Assembly: GCF_001302265.1 (NCBI RefSeq)
Contig: NZ_LHQM01000010.1
Location: 176,593-240,592 of the forward strand
Direction: 5' to 3'
DNA length: 64,000 bases
From: Streptococcus phocae
Lineage (GTDB): Bacteria > Bacillota > Bacilli > Lactobacillales > Streptococcaceae
The notes under the pieces are model-generated. The model was not told the DNA's origin. It did not search any database and saw only the letters and a list, made by a program, of their open reading frames with translations. Made by a program: the position numbers and the translations under genes. Shown piece by piece: positions 45,936-53,690 of the stretch. Numbering within the stretch: position 1 is the stretch's first letter; each line of letters opens with the position of its first letter.

Positions 45936-47846
45936 ATGATTATATTACAAGGAAATAAAATCGAACGCTCTTTTTCAGGAGATGTTCTTTTTCAAAACAT
46001 ATCGATACAAGTTGATGAACGAGACCGTATTGCTTTAGTCGGTCCAAATGGTGCAGGCAAATCCACGTTATTAAAAATTTTAGTGGGTGAAGAAACCCCA
46101 ACTAACGGTGAGATTAATAAGAAAAAGGAGTTAACCTTATCTTACCTGGCGCAGGATAGCCGATTTGAGTCTGACAAAACCATCTACCAAGAAATGCTCA
46201 AAGTATTCGATGATTTGCGAGCTGATGAGCAGCGTTTGCGTCAAATGGAAATGGACATGGCAAATCTCTCAGGGTCAGATTTGGAACAATTAATGGCAGA
46301 GTATGACAAATTGTCAGAGCGCTTCCGATTGCAAAATGGTTTTACCTATGAATCAGATATCAAAGCGATTTTAAACGGCTTTAAATTTGATGAAAGCATG
46401 TGGGATATGGCTATCTCAGAGCTATCTGGGGGTCAAAACACTCATTTAGCCCTAGCAAAAATGCTGTTGGAACGTCCCGAATTATTGGTGTTAGACGAGC
46501 CGACTAACCATTTAGACATAGATACCATCGCTTGGTTGGAAAATTACTTGGCCAATTATCAGGGAGCCTTGATTATCGTCAGCCATGACCGCTATTTTTT
46601 GGACAAGGTAGCAACCGTCACCCTTGATTTAACGACTAATGGTTTAGACCGTTATGTGGGGAATTATTCTCGTTTTATTGACCTCAAAGCTGAAAAATTA
46701 GCATCAGAGGAAAAGCAATTTGAAAAGCAACAAAAAGAAATTGCAAAGCTGGAAGATTTTGTTCAAAAAAATATCGTGCGTGCTTCGACCACCAAGCGTG
46801 CTCAAGCTAGGCGCAAACAGCTTGAAAAAATCCAAAGGCTGGATAAACCAACTGCTCATAAAAAATCAGCCAACATGACATTTCATGCTGGAAAGCCATC
46901 AGGCAATGTGGTGATGAAACTAGATGACCTGGCTATTGGATACGGTACCAACGTCCTGTCACAAGACATCAGTTTAGAGATTAACAAGCTTGATGCCATT
47001 GCAGTGGTCGGTCCTAACGGCATTGGTAAAACCACACTCATGAAATCCATTATCGGACAACTTCCAGTTCTTAGTGGCAGCATTAAGCATGGCGCTAATG
47101 TTGAGCTGGGTTATTATGACCAGACACAGTCTGCTCTCACGCCAACCAACACCGTCTTAGAAGAAATTTGGAATGACTTTTCAACAACAGCTGAACTAGA
47201 AATTAGAAATCGCTTGGGCGCCTTTTTGTTCTCAGGAGACGATGTCAAAAAAGCTGTCTCGATGTTATCAGGTGGGGAAAAAGCCCGCTTGTTGCTCGCA
47301 AAGCTATCGTTAGAAAATAATAATTTTCTGATTTTGGACGAGCCGACCAACCATCTGGACATTGATAGCAAAGAAGTGCTAGAAAATGCTTTGATTGATT
47401 TTGACGGGACCCTTTTATTTGTCAGTCATGACCGCTACTTCATTAATCGAGTGGCTACCAAGGTCGTTGAGATTACTGAAAAAGGGGCAACCCTTTATTT
47501 GGGTGATTACGATTATTACATCGCTAAAAAAGCAGAGCTCGAAGAACTTGCGCGGATAGAAGCAGCAGAATCTCAGCAGGAGACGGAGTTTGCTAAGGAT
47601 ACCAACGACTACCAGCAGCAAAAAGCCAATCAAAAAGAATTGCGTCGCTTAACCAGACGCTTTGAAGAAATTGAAGTAAGACTAGAAGATATCACGGAAC
47701 TGATAGCCGATATTCAGGAGCAAATGGTGACGTCCAATGATACAGAAAAATTGATTAACTGGCAACATCAATTAGAAGAGCTTGATCAAGAACAAGAAAC
47801 CTTGCTAACGCAGTGGGAAGAAATTGCAGAGCAATTGGAACAGTAA
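45936..47846 (+). CDS. ABC-F family ATPase, YdiF/Uup-like
   Basis: A 636-residue protein with two ABC cassettes and no membrane domain. Cassette 1 has VGPNGAGKST and SELSGGQNTHLALAKML; cassette 2 has VGPNGIGKTT and MLSGGEKARLLLAKL. The inter-cassette arm is charged (EKQFEKQQKEIAKLEDF), and a C-terminal coiled coil spans about residues 545-636. ABC-F proteins bind the ribosomal E site and help stalled or idle ribosomes, or give antibiotic protection. The start ATG coincides with the predicted transcription start and has no ribosome-binding site. Confidence 0.9.
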   Translation: MIILQGNKIERSFSGDVLFQNISIQVDERDRIALVGPNGAGKSTLLKILVGEETPTNGEINKKKELTLSYLAQDSRFESDKTIYQEMLKVFDDLRADEQRLRQMEMDMANLSGSDLEQLMAEYDKLSERFRLQNGFTYESDIKAILNGFKFDESMWDMAISELSGGQNTHLALAKMLLERPELLVLDEPTNHLDIDTIAWLENYLANYQGALIIVSHDRYFLDKVATVTLDLTTNGLDRYVGNYSRFIDLKAEKLASEEKQFEKQQKEIAKLEDFVQKNIVRASTTKRAQARRKQLEKIQRLDKPTAHKKSANMTFHAGKPSGNVVMKLDDLAIGYGTNVLSQDISLEINKLDAIAVVGPNGIGKTTLMKSIIGQLPVLSGSIKHGANVELGYYDQTQSALTPTNTVLEEIWNDFSTTAELEIRNRLGAFLFSGDDVKKAVSMLSGGEKARLLLAKLSLENNNFLILDEPTNHLDIDSKEVLENALIDFDGTLLFVSHDRYFINRVATKVVEITEKGATLYLGDYDYYIAKKAELEELARIEAAESQQETEFAKDTNDYQQQKANQKELRRLTRRFEEIEVRLEDITELIADIQEQMVTSNDTEKLINWQHQLEELDQEQETLLTQWEEIAEQLEQ

Positions 47847-47849
47847 CCC

Positions 47850-47897
47850 TATAACAGATAAGAGCGAGAGGAATTCCTCTCGCTCTTATCTGTTATA
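47850..47897. repeat. Perfect 48-bp palindrome
   Basis: Positions 47850-47873 are the exact reverse complement of 47874-47897, centred on GAATTC. Starts 4 nt after the ABC-F stop. The RNA would form a very stable stem but has no T-tract on either strand, unlike the other terminators here. Confidence 0.95.
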
Positions 47898-47921
47898 TAT
47901 CATAAATAAAAATAATAGTAC

Positions 47922-47957
47922 AGTTAAAGTTAGTGATTTCACAAACTTTAACTTTTT
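47922..47957 (+). terminator. Near-perfect 32-bp inverted repeat with T-run
   Basis: AGTTAAAGTT (47922-47931) pairs with AACTTTAACT (47944-47953); the inner GTGA/TCAC continues after one A-A mismatch. T5 follows. It may be the actual terminator of the ABC-F gene or an operator for the aco promoter. Confidence 0.65.
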
Positions 47958-47997
47958 AAGAAAAGCGCTAGATTAGGAAAGAAAGCGATTTAAATTC

Positions 47998-48026
47998 TTG
48001 CAAATTGTGAAAAAAAGTTTTATCAT
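47998..48026 (+). promoter_or_regulatory. aco operon promoter
   Basis: TTGCAA (47998-48003), 17-nt spacer, TATCAT (48021-48026). Two weak cre-like sites (AAAGCGCTAG near 47961-47972 and AAAGCGATTT near 47981-47992, each about three mismatches) lie just upstream. Confidence 0.65.
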
Positions 48027-48057
48027 TAGGGTGTAATATGATAATATGGAGGCAAAA

Positions 48058-49026
48058 ATGGTAACAGTTTCTAGAGAACAACATTTAGATATGTTCCTTA
48101 AAATGGAGCGTATTCGTGAATTTGATTCACGTATTAACAAACTTGTCCGTCGTGGATTTGTACAAGGGATGACCCACTTCTCAGTTGGTGAAGAAGCAGC
48201 TAACGTTGGTGCAGTTGCTCATCTGACTTATGATGACATTATCTTTTCAAATCACCGCGGTCACGGTCAATCCATCGCCAAAGACATGGATTTAAACAAA
48301 ATGATGGCTGAATTAGCTGGAAAAGCAACTGGTGTCTCAAAAGGACGCGGTGGCTCAATGCATTTGGCCGACTTTGAAAAAGGTAACTACGGAACTAACG
48401 GAATCGTTGGTGGTGGTTATGCCTTAGCGGTAGGAGCTGCGTTGACTCAACAATACAAGGGAACCAACAACATCGTTGTGGCTTTCTCAGGTGATGGGGC
48501 AACAAATGAAGGCTCTTTCCATGAGTCTGTCAATATGGCAGCGACCTGGAAATTACCAGTTATTTTCTTTATCATCAATAACCGTTACGGTATCTCAATG
48601 AGCATTAAAAATGCAACGAATACCCCACACTTATACACACGTGCAGAAGCGTACGGTATTCCAGGATACTACTGTGAAGATGGGAATGACTTGATGGCTG
48701 TTTATGAAACAATGGACAAGGCTGTTAAGCATGTGCGTGGTGGCAACGGCCCAGCAATTGTTGAGGTTGAGTCATACCGTTGGTTTGGTCACTCGACAGC
48801 TGATGCTGGTAAATACCGCACAAAAGAAGAAGTCAATTCATGGAAAGAAAAAGATCCAATGATCAAATACCGTGACTACTTGACTGCCGAAGGCATTGCA
48901 ACGCATGAAGAGCTTGATAGCATTCAAGAACAAGTCAAAAAAGAAGTTGATGATGCCTATGAATTTGCTCAAAATAGTCCAGATCCAGACTTATCAGTCG
49001 CGTTCGAAGACGTTTGGGTAGACTAA
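48058..49026 (+). CDS. acoA: AcoA, dehydrogenase E1 alpha subunit
   Basis: A 322-residue thiamine-diphosphate E1 alpha subunit of a pyruvate/acetoin dehydrogenase complex. The start is ATG 48058; the ATG at 48046 forms part of the GGAGG ribosome-binding site. The ThDP motif is GDGATNEGSFHESVNMAATWKLPVIFFIINN (GDG...NN, about residues 143-173). The phosphorylation-loop-like region is YRWFGHSTADAGKYR. It works with AcoB, AcoC and AcoL. Streptococci with only this complex probably use it on pyruvate, so pdhA is an alternative name. Confidence 0.92.
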   Translation: MVTVSREQHLDMFLKMERIREFDSRINKLVRRGFVQGMTHFSVGEEAANVGAVAHLTYDDIIFSNHRGHGQSIAKDMDLNKMMAELAGKATGVSKGRGGSMHLADFEKGNYGTNGIVGGGYALAVGAALTQQYKGTNNIVVAFSGDGATNEGSFHESVNMAATWKLPVIFFIINNRYGISMSIKNATNTPHLYTRAEAYGIPGYYCEDGNDLMAVYETMDKAVKHVRGGNGPAIVEVESYRWFGHSTADAGKYRTKEEVNSWKEKDPMIKYRDYLTAEGIATHEELDSIQEQVKKEVDDAYEFAQNSPDPDLSVAFEDVWVD

Positions 49027-49124
49027 GGCTAGGCAATCGTGACACCTCAGAGCTAGAAAGTTTGAAGTTTATAGTAGCTTTTGAGAGAATGACCTTTCTA
49101 TTTTGTAAAAACTAGGAGAAAATA

Positions 49125-50123
49125 ATGACAGAAACAAAATTAATGGCTTTGCGTGAAGCTATCAATCTTGCCATGACTGAAGAAATGCGCAAGGATGAGA
49201 ACATTTACCTAATGGGTGAAGACGTTGGAGTATACGGAGGAGACTTCGGGACATCTGTTGGGATGCTTGAAGAATTTGGTCCTAAACGCGTAAAAGACAC
49301 CCCAATTTCAGAAGCAGCGATTTCAGGAGCAGCTATCGGGTCAGCCATCACAGGGCTTCGTCCAATTGTTGACGTAACCTTTATGGATTTCTTGACCATC
49401 ATGATGGATGCTATTGTGAATAATGGTGCTAAAAATAACTACATGTTTGGTGGTGGCTTGATTACCCCTGTTACCTTCCGTGCCGCATCTGGTTCAGGAA
49501 TTGGTTCAGCAGCGCAGCATTCACAATCGCTAGAAGCTTGGCTAACCCATATTCCAGGAATCAAGGTTGTTGCACCAGGAAATGCTAACGATGCGAAAGG
49601 GCTTTTGAAATCAGCTATTCGCGACAACAACATTGTTCTCTTTATGGAACCTAAAGCACTTTACGGTAAAAAAGAAGAAGTTAACCAAGATCCAGACTTT
49701 TACATTCCTCTTGGAAAAGGTGACATCAAACGTGAAGGAACAGATTTAACGATTGTATCTTACGGTCGTATGCTAGAGCGCGTCTTGCAAGCAGCAGAAG
49801 AAGTTGCTGCTGACGGCATTAGCGTTGAGGTTGTCGACCCAAGAACATTGATTCCTCTTGACAAAGAAATGATTATTGATTCGGTTAAGAAAACTGGTAA
49901 GCTCATGCTTGTTAACGATGCTTACAAGACAGGTGGCTTTATTGGTGAAATCGCAACAATGATCACTGAAAGCGAAGCCTTTGACTATCTAGATCATCCA
50001 ATCGTGCGTCTCGCTAGCGAAGATGTCCCTGTTCCTTATGCGCGTGTCCTTGAACAAGGAATCTTACCAGACGTCGAAAAAATCAAAGCGGCTATTGTTA
50101 AGATGGCAAGAAAAGGGAACTAA
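49125..50123 (+). CDS. acoB: AcoB, dehydrogenase E1 beta subunit
   Basis: A 332-residue E1 beta subunit. Conserved regions are MGEDVGVYGGDFGTS, DTPISEAAISGAAIGSAITGLRPIVDVTFMDF and the C-terminal LASEDVPVPYARVLEQ. It completes the thiamine active site with AcoA. A 98-nt spacer separates it from acoA and a hairpin follows it. AGGAGA precedes the ATG. Confidence 0.93.
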   Translation: MTETKLMALREAINLAMTEEMRKDENIYLMGEDVGVYGGDFGTSVGMLEEFGPKRVKDTPISEAAISGAAIGSAITGLRPIVDVTFMDFLTIMMDAIVNNGAKNNYMFGGGLITPVTFRAASGSGIGSAAQHSQSLEAWLTHIPGIKVVAPGNANDAKGLLKSAIRDNNIVLFMEPKALYGKKEEVNQDPDFYIPLGKGDIKREGTDLTIVSYGRMLERVLQAAEEVAADGISVEVVDPRTLIPLDKEMIIDSVKKTGKLMLVNDAYKTGGFIGEIATMITESEAFDYLDHPIVRLASEDVPVPYARVLEQGILPDVEKIKAAIVKMARKGN

Positions 50124-50139
50124 CACCAACAAGATGAGC

Positions 50140-50160
50140 GAAGCTCCAGACAGGAGCTTC
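50140..50160 (+). repeat. acoB-acoC intercistronic hairpin
   Basis: GAAGCTCC/GGAGCTTC, 8-bp perfect stem with a 5-nt loop and no T-tract, so more likely an mRNA stability or processing element than a terminator. Confidence 0.75.
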
Positions 50161-50258
50161 ATTCATTACCTTGAGTGTCCCTTGAGCAGTTTTTTAACGA
50201 CGCCAGCTGAAGCAAATCTTTGTCTAAGTATGGTGTGAAATGAAACGAAAGGAAGATT

Positions 50259-50420
50259 ATGGCTGTCGAAATTATTATGCCAAAGCTCGGTGTTGATATG
50301 CAAGAAGGCGAAATTATCGAGTGGAAAAAACAAGAAGGTGACACCGTCAATGAAGGTGATATTCTTCTTGAAATCATGTCGGATAAAACCAATATGGAAC
50401 TAGAAGCAGAAGATTCAGGA
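50259..50420 (+). repeat. Lipoyl-domain direct repeat, copy 1 (in acoC)
   Basis: The 162 nt from the start codon match 51735-51896 at 155 positions by my count. All seven differences are silent, and similarity falls sharply afterwards. Confidence 0.9.
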
Positions 50421-51665
50421 ATACTATTAAAAATTGTGCGCCAAGCTGGTGACACAGTTCCTGTCACAGAAGTGATTGGGTATCTTGGAGCTGAAGGAGA
50501 GTCTGTTGACACCCTTGCTTCAAGTGAAAAAACAACAGAGATTCCAGTTCCTTCGTCTGCCGATGCAGGCCCAGCAGTTGCGCCAAAAGAAGACGTTGAA
50601 ACCACAGACCCTAAAGTTGCTGAAACTGCTATTCCTCAAGGAACAGGAGGCAAGGTTCGTGCGACTCCTGCCGCTCGTAAGTTAGCCGCAGAAATGGGGA
50701 TTGATTTGGGACAAGTCCCAGGTACAGGTCCTAAAGGTCGTGTGCACCGTGATGATGTTGAAAACTTCAAGGGTGTTCAGCCGAAGGCTTCGCCATTAGC
50801 TCGTAAAATAGCAGCTGATAAAGGAATTGATTTAGCAAGCATTACAGGCACAGGATACAAGGGCAAAGTCATGAAAGAAGACATCCTTGCTAGCCTTGGT
50901 GCCCAAGAACCTGCAGCGCAAGCAAGCCCAGTGCAAGAAGCACCAGAAAAAGCATTGCCAGAAGGTGTTGAAATCATTAAAATGTCTGCGATGCGTAAGG
51001 CGATCTCTAAAGGCATGACGCATTCATACCTAACAGCGCCAACCTTTACCTTGAATTACGATATTGACATGACTGAAATGATTGCCCTACGCAAGAAGTT
51101 AATCGACCCAATCATGGCAAAAACCGGATTGAAAGTCAGTTTTACTGATTTGATTGGTATGGCTGTTGTCAAAACATTGATGAAACCAGAGCACCGTTAC
51201 ATGAATGCTTCGCTTATCAATGACGCTAACGACATTGAGTTGCACCATTTTGTTAACCTAGGAATTGCTGTTGGTCTAGACGATGGCTTGATTGTACCAG
51301 TGGTTCATGGAGCAGACGAAATGAGCCTCTCAGACTTTGTACTAGCCTCAAAAGACGTTATTAAAAAAGCACAAGCAGGTAAATTGAAGTCAGCAGAAAT
51401 GTCAGGGTCAACTTTCTCAATTACCAACCTTGGAATGTTTGGCACTAAAACCTTTAACCCAATTATCAACCAGCCTAACTCAGCTATCCTAGGTGTTGGT
51501 GCAACGATTCAAACCCCAACGGTTGTTGATGGAGAAATCAAAGTCCGTCCAATTATGTCCTTGTGCTTAACCATTGATCACCGTCTTGTTGATGGCATGA
51601 ATGGTGCTAAGTTCATGGTTGACCTCAAGAAATTAATGGAAAACCCATTTGAATTATTGATTTGA
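50259..51665 (+). CDS. acoC: AcoC, dihydrolipoamide acyltransferase (E2) with two subunit-binding domains
   Basis: A 468-residue E2 core. The lipoyl domain (residues 1-80) has the lipoyl-lysine motif MSDKTNMELEAE. Two tandem peripheral-subunit-binding domains follow, ATPAARKLAAEMGIDLGQVPGTGPKGRV (about 134-161) and ASPLARKIAADKGIDLASITGTGYKGKV (about 175-202), rather than the usual one. The catalytic domain (about 230-468) ends with LTIDHRLVDGMNGAKF, including the active-site HRxxDG. The first 54 codons are almost identical in DNA to those of acoL. Confidence 0.93.
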   Translation: MAVEIIMPKLGVDMQEGEIIEWKKQEGDTVNEGDILLEIMSDKTNMELEAEDSGILLKIVRQAGDTVPVTEVIGYLGAEGESVDTLASSEKTTEIPVPSSADAGPAVAPKEDVETTDPKVAETAIPQGTGGKVRATPAARKLAAEMGIDLGQVPGTGPKGRVHRDDVENFKGVQPKASPLARKIAADKGIDLASITGTGYKGKVMKEDILASLGAQEPAAQASPVQEAPEKALPEGVEIIKMSAMRKAISKGMTHSYLTAPTFTLNYDIDMTEMIALRKKLIDPIMAKTGLKVSFTDLIGMAVVKTLMKPEHRYMNASLINDANDIELHHFVNLGIAVGLDDGLIVPVVHGADEMSLSDFVLASKDVIKKAQAGKLKSAEMSGSTFSITNLGMFGTKTFNPIINQPNSAILGVGATIQTPTVVDGEIKVRPIMSLCLTIDHRLVDGMNGAKFMVDLKKLMENPFELLI

Positions 51666-51672
51666 TGACCAG

Positions 51673-51690
51673 TTGACTAGAGTTAGTCAA
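51673..51690 (+). repeat. acoC-acoL intercistronic hairpin
   Basis: TTGACTA/TAGTCAA perfect 7-bp stem with a 4-nt loop and no T-tract. Confidence 0.7.
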
Positions 51691-51734
51691 TGCAAACAGG
51701 TTAAAAATGCATGAAGCAATGAAAGGAATCAAAA

Positions 51735-51896
51735 ATGGCTGTCGAAATTATTATGCCTAAACTCGGTGTTGATATGCAAGAAGGCGAAATCATCGAGTGG
51801 AAAAAACAAGAAGGTGACACCGTCAATGAAGGTGATATTCTTCTTGAAATCATGTCAGATAAAACCAATATGGAATTAGAAGCAGAAGACTCAGGT
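51735..51896 (+). repeat. Lipoyl-domain direct repeat, copy 2 (in acoL)
   Basis: Second copy of the 162-nt near-identical stretch found at the start of acoC; the encoded 54 residues are identical. Confidence 0.9.
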
Positions 51897-53495
51897 GTCT
51901 TGATAAAAATCACGCGTCAAGCAGGCGAAACCGTACCTGTCACAGAAGTAATCGGCTATATTGGTGCCGAAGGCGAAGTTGTCCAAGAAGGCTCAAAAGC
52001 CGCTTCGGACGTTGATGTTGCTAGAACAACAGAAGACCTAGAAGCTGCCGGACTAGAAGTGCCAAAAGCACCTGCAACAGAAGCAGCAAAAGCTCCTAAA
52101 GCGGCATTAGCTGACGACGAGTATGACATGGTCGTTGTTGGTGGAGGCCCAGCGGGCTATTACGCAGCGATTCGCGGTGCTCAACTTGGTGGAAAAATCG
52201 CCATTGTTGAAAAATCTGAATTTGGTGGTACTTGCTTGAACGTTGGATGTATTCCTACAAAAACCTACCTCAAAAATGCTGAAATCTTAGATGGCCTTAA
52301 GATTGCAGCAGGGCGAGGAATCAATCTAGCATCAACCAATTACACTATTGATATGGATAAAACCGTTGCCTTTAAAAATACTGTTGTCAAAACCTTGACA
52401 GGTGGTGTTCAAGGCCTATTGAAAGCTAATAAAGTAACCATCTTTAACGGTCTTGGTCAAGTAAATCCAGACAAAACGGTTACCATCGGCTCACAAACCA
52501 TTAAAGGACGTAACGTCATTTTGGCGACAGGTTCGAAAGTTTCTCGCATTAATATCCCAGGAATTGAGTCTAAACTTGTCTTGACATCAGACGACATCCT
52601 AGATTTGAAAGAAATGCCAAAATCACTAGCTGTTATGGGTGGTGGTGTTGTTGGTATTGAGCTTGGTCTTGTTTGGGCATCTTATGGTGTTGATGTGACC
52701 GTGATTGAGATGGCAGACCGTATCATCCCAGCGATGGACAAAGAAGTGTCTCTAGAGCTTCAAAAAATCCTTTCTAAGAAAGGCATGAAAATCAAAACAT
52801 CAGTTGGTGTTTCTGAAATTGTTGAGGCTAACAATCAATTAACATTGAAGTTGAACAACGGCGAAGAAATTGTTGCCGAAAAAGCTCTGCTTTCAATTGG
52901 TCGTGTGCCACAAATGAATGGACTTGAAAACCTTAACCTTGAGATGGAGCGTAACCGCATCAAAGTTAATGACTATCAAGAGACCTCAATTCCAGGCATC
53001 TATGCACCAGGTGACGTGAACGGAACTAAAATGCTAGCGCACGCTGCTTACCGCATGGGTGAAGTAGCTGCTGAAAATGCTATGCATGGTAACACACGTA
53101 AAGCAAATCTTAAGTACACACCAGCTGCTGTCTACACTCACCCTGAGGTAGCAATGGTAGGGATGACTGAAGACGATGCCCGTGAAAAATATGGCGACAT
53201 CCTCATTGGTAAAAATAGCTTTACTGGTAATGGCCGTGCCATCGCTTCAAATGAAGCACATGGGTTTGTCAAAGTTATTGCTGATGCTAAATACCATGAG
53301 ATTCTAGGGGTTCATATCGTTGGTCCAGCAGCAGCTGAAATGATTAACGAAGCAGCAACTATTATGGAATCAGAATTAACAGTTGATGAATTGCTCCTTT
53401 CTATCCATGGACACCCAACCTTCTCTGAGGTTATGTACGAGGCGTTTGCCGATGTTCTCGGTGAAGCTATCCATAATCCTCCAAAACGCAAATAA
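51735..53495 (+). CDS. acoL: AcoL, lipoyl-domain-bearing dihydrolipoamide dehydrogenase (E3)
   Basis: A 586-residue E3 with an extra N-terminal lipoyl domain (residues 1-80, lysine in MSDKTNMELEAE) and an Ala/Pro-rich linker (about 95-128). The flavoprotein disulfide reductase begins at about 130 with VVVGGGPAGYYAAIRGAQLG. The redox-active disulfide is GGTCLNVGCIPTK, the NAD motif MGGGVVGIELG and the C-terminal active-site HGHPTFSEVMYEA. It reoxidises lipoamide of E2. A strong terminator ends the operon. Confidence 0.95.
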   Translation: MAVEIIMPKLGVDMQEGEIIEWKKQEGDTVNEGDILLEIMSDKTNMELEAEDSGVLIKITRQAGETVPVTEVIGYIGAEGEVVQEGSKAASDVDVARTTEDLEAAGLEVPKAPATEAAKAPKAALADDEYDMVVVGGGPAGYYAAIRGAQLGGKIAIVEKSEFGGTCLNVGCIPTKTYLKNAEILDGLKIAAGRGINLASTNYTIDMDKTVAFKNTVVKTLTGGVQGLLKANKVTIFNGLGQVNPDKTVTIGSQTIKGRNVILATGSKVSRINIPGIESKLVLTSDDILDLKEMPKSLAVMGGGVVGIELGLVWASYGVDVTVIEMADRIIPAMDKEVSLELQKILSKKGMKIKTSVGVSEIVEANNQLTLKLNNGEEIVAEKALLSIGRVPQMNGLENLNLEMERNRIKVNDYQETSIPGIYAPGDVNGTKMLAHAAYRMGEVAAENAMHGNTRKANLKYTPAAVYTHPEVAMVGMTEDDAREKYGDILIGKNSFTGNGRAIASNEAHGFVKVIADAKYHEILGVHIVGPAAAEMINEAATIMESELTVDELLLSIHGHPTFSEVMYEAFADVLGEAIHNPPKRK

Positions 53496-53522
53496 GTAAA
53501 AGATGTGATAGTTATCTATCTC

Positions 53523-53557
53523 AAAAGCACAGGCGAAATTCGCCTGTGCTTTTTTTA
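53523..53557 (+). terminator. aco operon terminator
   Basis: A 15-bp perfect stem around a single central A, followed by T7. Confidence 0.93.
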
Positions 53558-53632
53558 TTAAAAAATATCAATTTATAACACAAATGAAATTTATTTTACT
53601 AAAATAACATTAAGATATACTTAAAATATTCA

Positions 53633-53661
53633 TTGACAAAAGCGCTTTCAACATGTATATT
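53633..53661 (+). promoter_or_regulatory. nga-ifs-slo promoter with cre-like site in the spacer
   Basis: TTGACA (53633-53638), 17-nt spacer, TATATT (53656-53661). The spacer contains a site (53637-53650) whose minus strand reads TGAAAGCGCTTTTG, matching the cre consensus in about 12 of 14 positions. The surrounding 100 nt are strikingly AT-rich. Confidence 0.78.
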
Positions 53662-53690
53662 TTAATTATATTTTTAAAAAGGTGGTTTAT

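Noticed and set aside
51735..51980. acoL as a mis-assembled fusion of E2 and E3
   Set aside because: E3 enzymes with an N-terminal lipoyl domain are an established type, the linker is natural, and the reading frame is continuous.
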